A DNA stretch of 6,820 nucleotides. It comes from Candidatus Rokuibacteriota bacterium. Lineage in GTDB: Bacteria > Methylomirabilota > Methylomirabilia > Rokubacteriales > JACOUJ01. Position numbers and translations under genes: made by a program. Under the pieces are notes generated by a model. It was not told the DNA's origin and did no database searches. It saw only the letters and a program-made list of their open reading frames with translations. The stretch spans positions 1 to 6,820 of the forward strand of contig JACOUJ010000194.1 in the NCBI GenBank assembly GCA_016177865.1. Direction: 5' to 3'. Shown piece after piece: positions 1 to 4,640 of the stretch; the stretch's first letter is position 1; each line of letters opens with the position of its first letter.

Positions 1-551
1 GTGACCAGAAGAGGGATGGAATTCAAGTCTCCCAGGATGACCGGCACTCCCGGAGGGCCGGGCTTTACGAGTCCTGAGCTGAAGAGGCCGATAAAGAGAA
101 TGAAGAGGCCGATCCCGACGCTGATCGCCCGCTTGAGCGAGAGGGGGATCGCCTCCATCACGGCCTGCCGGAGTCCCGTAAGCACCAGAATGGTGATGGC
201 GAGGCCTTCCAAGAAGATCACGCCCATCGCGGCTTGCCAGGGAAGCTTGAGGCCTGCGATGAGCTGGAAGGCCACCACCGCGTTGAGCCCCATGCCCGAG
301 GCGATGGCGAAAGGGTAGTTGGCCACGAGGCCCATGGCCGCCGTCATGACGCCGGCGACGAGGCACGTGGACGCGAGCGTCGGAGCGAAGGGTGGACCCT
401 GTCCCGCGAGGTCTGGGATTCCCGCGAATGACAGGATCGCAGGGTTGACGAAGATGATATACGCCATCACCATGAAGGTCGTGAGACCCGCCACCACCTC
501 GGTTCCTACCGTCGTCCTGTTTTCGCCCAACTTGAACAAGCGGTCGAGCAT
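1..551 (-). CDS. AzgA/PbuG-type purine (guanine/hypoxanthine) permease, N-terminal part
   Basis: An integral inner-membrane permease of the NCS2 superfamily, AzgA branch (COG2252), which imports purine bases such as guanine, hypoxanthine or adenine, usually by proton symport. Only the first 183 residues are in the window; the gene runs off the left edge, and the family is normally about 430-450 aa. Visible features: an N-terminal amphipathic stretch (MLDRLFKLGENRT), then EVVAGLTTFMVMAYIIFVNP (residues 18-37), the characteristic first membrane segment of PbuG-like proteins; a second hydrophobic segment around 58-78; the family motif ASGMGLNAVVAF at 84-95; then segments near 105-127 and 142-162, the latter rich in Gly and Phe. 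The start ATG overlaps the trmI stop (TAATG), and the likely ribosome binding site GAAGAAGGG lies within the trmI 3' end. Family assignment is secure; the exact purine substrate is not readable from this part. Confidence 0.93.
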   Translation of the reverse strand, partial: MLDRLFKLGENRTTVGTEVVAGLTTFMVMAYIIFVNPAILSFAGIPDLAGQGPPFAPTLASTCLVAGVMTAAMGLVANYPFAIASGMGLNAVVAFQLIAGLKLPWQAAMGVIFLEGLAITILVLTGLRQAVMEAIPLSLKRAISVGIGLFILFIGLFSSGLVKPGPPGVPVILGDLNSIPLLV

Positions 552-1384
552 TATCCCTTCTTCCCCTCGGTCGCGCGTTCAACGGCTGTTGAAGTCCCGG
601 GGCCTGACTGGACGCGGCGAGCGATGGTGATGAAGCCCGTGTGGGCCACCATCCGGTGAAAGGGGCGGACGGACATCCCCTGAATCTGCCAGGGACGCAT
701 CAGAACTTCAAAGGTCTCCACCAGAGCGAACGCCCCGTGGCCCTGAAGGGCCTCGGCCGCCTGCTGTGATTGGATAATGGTTGGGACATAGCAGGCAAAG
801 ATTCCCCCGGGCCGAAGGGCGTCGGCGCCGGGTGAGACGACGCGCCATGGCTCGGGAATGTCCAGAAGCAGGCGGTCGATCTCTCGCTCTTCAATGCCTT
901 CGGAAATGTCCGCCAGGCGGAGGGAGTGGTTTTCAAGCTCCCCGAGGCGCGCCTCGAGGTTCTTGAGGGCCCGTTTGGCGAAGTCGTCCCGCGTCTCGTA
1001 CGAGATGACCCGGCCTGTCTGGCCCACGGCGCGCAGGAGCGCCAGCGTCAGTGCAGCGGAGCCGATTCCGGCCTCCACGACTGTGGCCCCGGGGTAGACA
1101 TCGGCCCAGAAGCAAAGCGCGGCAAGATCCTTCGGGTACATCACCTGGGCGCCTCTGGGCATCTCCAAGACATACTCGGCGAGTGTAGGACGGAGCACCA
1201 GGTAGCGGGTGCCCAGGGTAGAACGAAGGGTCAAGCCCTCCTCCTGACCGATGATCTCGTCGTGCCGGAGGATCCCTCGATCGGAGTGGAATTGTTCCCC
1301 GGGACGGAGCGTCACCAGGTGGCGATTCTCCCGTTGATCAATCAAGAGCGCCTGCTCCCCCGCCTCGAACGGCCCTACCGCCAT
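551..1384 (-). CDS. trmI: tRNA (adenine-N1-)-methyltransferase TrmI (m1A58)
   Basis: Cytoplasmic SAM-dependent enzyme (COG2519, TrmI/Gcd14 family) that methylates N1 of adenosine 58 in the T-loop of tRNAs, stabilising tRNA; it normally works as a homotetramer. The 277-aa product matches the family length. Visible: a small N-terminal beta domain (about residues 1-65), the hallmark RPTLAEYVLEM (65-75) and YPKD (83-86), the SAM-binding motif I VVEAGIGSAALTLALL (102-117), the acidic residue E130 at the end of beta 2, D159 after beta 3, and LLLDIPEPW (172-180), equivalent to the LDLMEPW catalytic region of Thermus TrmI. The C-terminal tail (about 20 residues, Gly/Ser/Thr/Lys rich) looks like a disordered extension. 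An ATG nine codons upstream (1411) is in frame, but the ATG at 1384 has a far better Shine-Dalgarno sequence (AGGAGG, 4 bases before it) and fits the family N-terminus. It is transcribed with the purine permease downstream. Confidence 0.93.
   Translation of the reverse strand: MAVGPFEAGEQALLIDQRENRHLVTLRPGEQFHSDRGILRHDEIIGQEEGLTLRSTLGTRYLVLRPTLAEYVLEMPRGAQVMYPKDLAALCFWADVYPGATVVEAGIGSAALTLALLRAVGQTGRVISYETRDDFAKRALKNLEARLGELENHSLRLADISEGIEEREIDRLLLDIPEPWRVVSPGADALRPGGIFACYVPTIIQSQQAAEALQGHGAFALVETFEVLMRPWQIQGMSVRPFHRMVAHTGFITIARRVQSGPGTSTAVERATEGKKG
554..562 (-). promoter_or_regulatory. Ribosome binding site for the purine permease inside trmI
   Basis: The minus strand reads GAAGAAGGG just before the TAATG stop/start overlap. 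It encodes the last residues of TrmI (Glu-Gly-Lys-Lys-Gly) and also acts as a purine-rich Shine-Dalgarno region at suitable spacing. This supports translational coupling of the permease to trmI. Confidence 0.55.
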
Positions 1385-1386
1385 TT

Positions 1387-1394
1387 CCCCTCCT
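1387..1394 (-). promoter_or_regulatory. Shine-Dalgarno site deciding the trmI start
   Basis: On the minus strand this reads AGGAGGGG, ending two bases before the ATG at 1384. It is a near-perfect anti-16S match. The upstream in-frame ATG at 1411 has only AGGA immediately beside it, too close for normal initiation, so the downstream ATG is preferred. Confidence 0.7.
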
Positions 1395-1533
1395 GGGCAC
1401 CGCCCCTTCATCCTTTGGAGCCAGGATAGTCTACCTGATTAGCCTGTGAGGCCACCAGCCTTCATTTCTCAGGGGCGTATACCTGTGATCTCCCTGGGGG
1501 TCTCTGTTAAGATAGAGCGACCGGGGGCACCTT

Positions 1534-1547
1534 TCAGCCATCAGCCA
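1534..1547. repeat. Two tandem 7-bp units TCAGCCA, inverted relative to the downstream heptad array
   Basis: The plus strand reads TCAGCCATCAGCCA, two perfect copies of TCAGCCA. The reverse complement unit TGGCTGA has the same GGCTGA core as the heptads at 1592-1619, so the two blocks stand in inverted orientation about 44 bases apart. TCAGCC at 1534-1539 could pair with GGCTGA at 1605-1610. The function is unknown. Confidence 0.6.
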
Positions 1548-1553
1548 CGAGAC

Positions 1554-1563
1554 CGTCATGACG
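1554..1563. promoter_or_regulatory. 10-bp perfect palindrome CGTCATGACG, possible operator
   Basis: CGTCATGACG equals its own reverse complement and lies between the two heptad repeat blocks in the divergent spacer between trmI and the 103-aa gene. Its position would suit a dimeric regulator, but a 10-bp palindrome can occur by chance in GC-rich DNA and I see no second copy in the spacer, so this is only a candidate. Confidence 0.2.
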
Positions 1564-1591
1564 CATCTGCGACCGGCGGCCCGAGGTTCAT

Positions 1592-1619
1592 GCTGACCGC
1601 TGACGGCTGAGCGCTGACA
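1592..1619. repeat. Heptameric tandem repeat array (GCTGANN x4)
   Basis: Four contiguous 7-bp units run without a break: GCTGACC, GCTGACG, GCTGAGC, GCTGACA. The first five bases are invariant and the last two vary. The next bases (GC) begin a degenerate fifth copy. The block resembles the short heptameric tandem repeats (STRR-type) known from intergenic DNA of some bacteria such as cyanobacteria. It sits about 50 bases upstream of the 103-aa gene start and could lie in its 5' leader or simply be a dispersed intergenic repeat. Confidence 0.75.
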
Positions 1620-1671
1620 GCTCTCGTAGAGACGACGCTTATCGACACGGCACCAAGAGAGTGAGGGACAC

Positions 1672-1983
1672 ATGGCAGACATTCATTTGACGACTGGCTT
1701 CTCCACCGTGCCGAGCGGGAGCCAGGAGCCGCTCAAGCGCGTGCTCATCGAGGTTATCGAGCAGGTGGGCCAGGAGGAAGGGAGCTTCAAAAAGGCCAAA
1801 GTGGTCTTCACCGAGTCGGACGAGCGATGTGTCCTGACCGCTGAGTTGGACGGGATTCGTAAGGAGCCGAATCCCCTTCAAGTGGACCTTGACGTTTTGG
1901 AAGATGCCCTCACCGACTCGGGGGCGCGCTCGATCCTGAAGGAGGAGATTCGGACCTACTTCAGAAAGGTCCTGGGCCACTGA
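1672..1983 (+). CDS. Unrecognised 103-aa acidic protein, first gene of the operon
   Basis: I do not recognise the family. The product is 103 aa, soluble, without a signal peptide, membrane segment or cysteine cluster (one Cys, in DERCVLTAELDG). It has three visible parts: a polar N-terminus (residues 1-19); an amphipathic helix (about 20-34, LKRVLIEVIEQVGQE) followed by alternating hydrophobic stretches suggestive of beta strands (KAKVVFTE, CVLTAELDG); and a C-terminal helical part (LEDALTDSG, then ILKEEIRTYFRKVLG). This looks like a small alpha/beta fold. The ATG is preceded by GAGGG at a 4-base spacing, a plausible ribosome binding site. The stop codon is 3 bases from the methyltransferase start, so the two are almost surely co-transcribed. 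Codon use matches its neighbours, with GC-rich third positions, so it is likely a real gene. Confidence 0.75.
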   Translation: MADIHLTTGFSTVPSGSQEPLKRVLIEVIEQVGQEEGSFKKAKVVFTESDERCVLTAELDGIRKEPNPLQVDLDVLEDALTDSGARSILKEEIRTYFRKVLGH

Positions 1984-1986
1984 GCC

Positions 1987-2688
1987 ATGGCTGACGACGG
2001 GACCCTTCTGTTCATTTATGACGGGGGTGTGTTTCGAGTGGCGGAGGGGGTCCAGGCACCCAAAGCCGGCTCGGTGTTCTTCGCCCGGCACCTGGATGTC
2101 CGGGAAGGGGACGAAGTCCTCGATCTGGGAACGGGGATGGGGCTCACGGCGATCCTGGCCGCTCGCGTGGCAAAGCGCGTCGTCGCGACGGACATTGTTC
2201 CCGAGTGCGTCTCAGTGACCCGAGAGAACGCGCTGTTGAATGGTCTGGGGGACCGAGTGGAGGCGCGAGTGGGGGATGGGTACGCGCCGGTGCGCGGCAT
2301 GACCTTTGATCTGATCATTTCAAACCCGCCCCAGATGCCGACCCCACCGGGGCTGGAGCGCGACGACTGGATGGCCCGGGCCGATAACGGCGGCTTCGAT
2401 GGCTGGGCGATCCTCGACACGATCATCCGTGGGGCACCTGAGCACTTGAAGCCCGGTGGTCGCCTCGTCTTCTCCATCTTTGAGTTCCTTGGCCTCCCGC
2501 GCGCCCAGGACAAGCTCCGGACCGCCGGTCTCGCCCCATCGGTGGTTGCCCAGGAGACTCAATCGTTCCCTCGTCTTGGCTACGAACGACTTGACCACAT
2601 CCGGAGTCTCGACACAGAGGGGACGGTTCCGAAGGACACTTGGCCGAAGACGGTGGAGCGGATCATCCTTTGCGGGCAGAAGGCGTGA
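1987..2688 (+). CDS. Class I SAM-dependent methyltransferase with NPPQ motif (MTS/HemK-like)
   Basis: A 233-aa cytoplasmic enzyme with a Rossmann-type SAM fold. Motif I is VLDLGTGMGL (residues 44-53), motif II is the acidic loop ATDIVPE (67-73) with D69 for the SAM ribose, and motif IV is SNPPQMP (112-118). The NPP(Y/Q) motif marks the methyltransferase-small-domain group that methylates planar nitrogens: the N5 amide of glutamine in release factors (PrmC/HemK) or exocyclic amines of nucleic-acid bases (RsmC-type). The N-terminal 30 residues are short, so the helical substrate domain of true PrmC is missing; residues 146-160 (HLKPGGRLVFSIFEF) form the later core strand. The target is unknown. 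The gene starts 3 bases after the 103-aa gene and its TGA overlaps the GTG of the deacetylase. Only a weak ribosome binding site is seen, in keeping with coupling to the upstream gene. Confidence 0.85.
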   Translation: MADDGTLLFIYDGGVFRVAEGVQAPKAGSVFFARHLDVREGDEVLDLGTGMGLTAILAARVAKRVVATDIVPECVSVTRENALLNGLGDRVEARVGDGYAPVRGMTFDLIISNPPQMPTPPGLERDDWMARADNGGFDGWAILDTIIRGAPEHLKPGGRLVFSIFEFLGLPRAQDKLRTAGLAPSVVAQETQSFPRLGYERLDHIRSLDTEGTVPKDTWPKTVERIILCGQKA

Positions 2689-3434
2689 AGCGGCTCATTG
2701 TCAATGCGGACGACTTCAATCTCTCCCCCGGGGTGAGCCGTGGAATCCTGGAGTCCAATGTTCGGGGGATCGTGACCTCGACCACGATGATGATCAACCT
2801 TCCCTTCGATTCGGAGGCGCTCGCCCGGTTGCGCGACGCCGACCTCGGGGTTGGCCTCCACCTGAATCTGACCTTCGGAGCGCCGGTCTTGCCGCCGCGG
2901 GAGCTGCCGTCGCTCGTGGACGGGGGCGGTCGCTTCATTCGCGATCCGATACCGGTCGCCGCGCGCGCGAAGCCTGAGGAAGTGACGCGGGAACTTCAGG
3001 CTCAGATCGAAGCGTTTGTCGCCGCTGTCGGCCGCCGCCCAACCCACCTCGACAGCCACCATTTTCTCCACCGTTACTCGCCGGTTCGGGAGGTTGTCCT
3101 GACCCTCGCTGCTGTTCTGAATCTGCCTCTGCGGGCAGATCAGCCCGATCTCAGAGCCGAGGTTCGCCGGCGGGCGATTTCCACCACCGATCATTTTATC
3201 GGCGACGTGACGGAAGAGCCGTATTGGACGGAGACGCGTCTCGACGAGATGCTCTCCCGCCTCTCCGCGGGCGCGACCGAGCTGATGTGTCACCCGGGGT
3301 ACAACGACGTGCCGTGGTCCCGCTACAGCCATCAGCGGGAGGCGGAGCTTCGGGCTTTGACCGCCCCCGGGATCAGGGCGCGCCTCCAGGAGCAGGGGGT
3401 TCGGCTGATCCACTTCGGGACGCTCGCGGGATGA
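2685..3434 (+). CDS. YdjC/ChbG-type carbohydrate deacetylase
   Basis: A 249-aa metal-dependent deacetylase of the YdjC family (PF04794), cytoplasmic, related to ChbG, which removes an acetyl group from chitobiose and chitotriose. Metal-site motifs are all present: NADDFNLS (residues 7-14, D9/D10), GLHLNL (57-62, H59), HLDSHHFLH (121-129, H125/H126) and CHPGYND (202-208, H203). The length fits the family (about 240-290 aa). The start is taken as GTG at 2685, overlapping the methyltransferase stop (GTGA); an in-frame ATG at 2640 would add 15 residues that do not fit the family, whose members begin just before the (L)IVNADD strand. The stop overlaps the kinase start (ATGA). A hopanoid-pathway HpnK homolog is possible, as the same fold is used there, but no hopanoid genes are nearby. 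The neighbouring sugar kinase favours an N-acetylated sugar or oligosaccharide substrate; the exact substrate is inference. Confidence 0.9.
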   Translation: MKRLIVNADDFNLSPGVSRGILESNVRGIVTSTTMMINLPFDSEALARLRDADLGVGLHLNLTFGAPVLPPRELPSLVDGGGRFIRDPIPVAARAKPEEVTRELQAQIEAFVAAVGRRPTHLDSHHFLHRYSPVREVVLTLAAVLNLPLRADQPDLRAEVRRRAISTTDHFIGDVTEEPYWTETRLDEMLSRLSAGATELMCHPGYNDVPWSRYSHQREAELRALTAPGIRARLQEQGVRLIHFGTLAG

Positions 3435-4399
3435 GCGATAAATCGGTGATCCTCGCCGCGGATGTGGGCGGGACCACCACGTCGGTCGGCCTCGTGGATC
3501 ATCAAGGTGAGGTGTTGACGCAGCGGCTGGCTTCCACTCGAGGGAACGGGCTTACCATCGAGCGGATCGTGTCCTTGCTCGGTGAGGTGAAACGGGAAGG
3601 GGACCGGCAAGGGTTGGAGGTGGAAGGGATCGGTATCGGTATTCCGGGCGCGATTGAGAAGGGGACAGGAAGGATCGGCCCCGAGATTCACAATCTTCCG
3701 GAACTCGCCAATCTGCCCTTGGGACGGCTCCTTACGGAGCGTTTCTCCCTCCCGGTCTTCGTAGACAACGACGTCAACGCCCTGGCTCTCGGTGAGGGCT
3801 ACTTCGGTGTGGCCCGGGGGATCCAGAACTTTGCCCTTCTCGCCGTGGGGACCGGGGTAGGCAGTGGCGTGGTCGTCAACGGGAAGCTCGTCCGAGGGGC
3901 GAGCGGTTACGGCAGCGAGTTTGGCCACGTTCCCCTGAACCTCGATGGCCGTCCCTGCTTCTGCGGAAGCCAGGGGTGTCTGAAGACTTATGTCTCCGGC
4001 CCCGACGTGGCCGCCCAGGCGCATGAGCGCCTCCGGGACCGGCCAAGTGGCCTCCTCTGGGAGCTTGCGGGCGGGGATCCGCAAAGGGTGGACGCCGAGT
4101 TGGTTTTTCAGGCCGCCAAGGCGGGAGACCCGCTGGCAGCAGGGCTCGTGGAGGAGGTTTGTCGTTACCTTGGCGCCGGCATGGCCGTGATCATCAACGG
4201 GCTGAACCCGGAGCTCGTGATCCTGACTGGAGGCGTGGCGGAATCGCTTCGGGAGCACTTTCCTGAGATCTGCCGGTGGTGTCATCGCTACGCCTTCGCC
4301 GGCGCCATCTCGGCGGCGAAGCTCGTCTGTCTCAGCCAGGACAAGCGGACCTCCGTGCGCGGGCCGGCCGCCCTCGTCCTCTACGAGCTCGGGAAGTGA
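3431..4399 (+). CDS. ROK-family sugar kinase (glucokinase/N-acetylhexosamine kinase-like)
   Basis: A 322-aa cytoplasmic ASKHA-fold kinase of the ROK family, which phosphorylates glucose or amino sugars with ATP. Visible: N-terminal phosphate loop ADVGGTTTSVGLVD (residues 10-23), IGIPGAI (69-75), catalytic aspartate D114 in VDNDVNALALGE, second phosphate loop AVGTGVGSGVVVNG (138-151), ExGH element EFGH (163-166) and zinc motif CFCGSQGC (176-183). No N-terminal helix-turn-helix is present, so it is a kinase rather than a NagC/Mlc-type repressor. The glutamate that normally follows the zinc motif (GCxE) is lysine (K185, codon AAG at 3983-3985); this residue contacts the sugar in ROK structures, so substrate range or activity may be changed. 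The ATG overlaps the deacetylase stop (ATGA). The longer frame from 3224 runs through the deacetylase and is rejected. Family is certain, substrate is not. Confidence 0.92.
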   Translation: MSDKSVILAADVGGTTTSVGLVDHQGEVLTQRLASTRGNGLTIERIVSLLGEVKREGDRQGLEVEGIGIGIPGAIEKGTGRIGPEIHNLPELANLPLGRLLTERFSLPVFVDNDVNALALGEGYFGVARGIQNFALLAVGTGVGSGVVVNGKLVRGASGYGSEFGHVPLNLDGRPCFCGSQGCLKTYVSGPDVAAQAHERLRDRPSGLLWELAGGDPQRVDAELVFQAAKAGDPLAAGLVEEVCRYLGAGMAVIINGLNPELVILTGGVAESLREHFPEICRWCHRYAFAGAISAAKLVCLSQDKRTSVRGPAALVLYELGK

Positions 4400-4501
4400 G
4401 GAGCCGGTTCTCGAGAGACGGGTGGTGTGGCCCGGACCGCAGCGAGCGCCTCGGGGCGAGCCGTGTCGCCGTGCGCAGCGCAGGGCGGGGCGGAGTGCGC
4501 C

Positions 4502-4531
4502 GGCCCGAAAGCACTGACCTCCGGTCGGGCC
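4502..4531. repeat. 7-bp inverted repeat, possible hairpin
   Basis: GGCCCGA at 4502-4508 is the exact reverse complement of TCGGGCC at 4525-4531, giving a strong GC stem with a 16-base loop about 100 bases after the kinase stop. It lacks a downstream T tract, so it is not a classical intrinsic terminator; it may only slow RNA decay or have no role. Confidence 0.35.
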
Positions 4532-4603
4532 CAACACAGCGACCTAGGCGATGCCCCTGAAGCGAGCGCGGCCCGGGTCAGGCCACCCGGCGAAAATGCG
4601 CTT

Positions 4604-4630
4604 TTGATTTCTCCTCGCAGGTCTTACGAT
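4604..4630 (+). promoter_or_regulatory. Weak candidate promoter for the dehydrogenase gene
   Basis: TTGATT (4604-4609) and TACGAT (4625-4630) each match the sigma-70 hexamers at 4 of 6 positions, but the 15-base gap is short. If used, the transcript would begin only a few bases before the ATG at 4641, close to leaderless. The only support is the AT-rich pocket in an otherwise GC-rich spacer. Confidence 0.18.
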
Positions 4631-4640
4631 CCTTCAGGAT

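Larger units (their letters stand above)
1412..1671. other. Divergent intergenic region between trmI and the plus-strand operon
   Basis: About 260 bases with no credible gene; the one sizeable open frame here (minus strand, 1431-1682) lacks protein-family features and covers the repeats. The region must hold the promoters of both divergent units. I find no convincing sigma-70 pair: TAAGAT at 1508-1513 could be a plus-strand -10 element, but nothing resembling TTGACA lies 16-18 bases upstream. The right half carries the heptad repeats and the palindrome listed separately. Confidence 0.6.
4400..4640. other. GC-rich intergenic region between the kinase and the dehydrogenase
   Basis: About 240 bases without a credible gene. 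The left part (4435-4500) is very GC-rich and low in complexity, with repeated GCGAGC/GCGCAG-like words. A perfect 7-bp inverted repeat, GGCCCGA (4502-4508) and TCGGGCC (4525-4531), encloses a 16-base loop but is not followed by a T run. TCTCGAGA just after the kinase stop is an 8-bp palindrome. The right end is more AT-rich and could hold the promoter of the dehydrogenase gene. Confidence 0.55.

Noticed and set aside
1385..1411. Longer trmI start at 1411
   Set aside because: The extra nine residues are unlike the family and the ATG has no properly spaced ribosome binding site, while AGGAGG precedes the ATG at 1384.
1592..1619. CRISPR array
   Set aside because: The units are 7 bp and directly adjacent, with no spacers and no cas genes nearby.
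2640..2684. Upstream ATG for the deacetylase
   Set aside because: It would add 15 residues within the methyltransferase gene; the GTG at 2685 with the GTGA overlap fits the family N-terminus.
2580..3413. 277-codon open frame on the minus strand
   Set aside because: Antisense to the deacetylase, whose metal motifs are intact; low-complexity, charged translation.
3224..3430. N-terminal extension of the kinase
   Set aside because: The extra 69 codons run through the deacetylase in another frame. The ATG at 3431 with the ATGA overlap places the first residues exactly before the phosphate-binding strand.
4502..4531. Intrinsic terminator after the kinase
   Set aside because: The stem is good but there is no T run after it and the loop is 16 bases; it is kept only as an inverted repeat.
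3332..4537. 401-codon open frame on the minus strand
   Set aside because: Antisense to the ROK kinase and crossing gene ends; no recognisable domain, and typical of a codon-bias shadow.
4400..4640. tRNA, riboswitch or other structured RNA
   Set aside because: No cloverleaf, T-loop consensus or known riboswitch core could be seen; the GC-rich words are simple low-complexity sequence.
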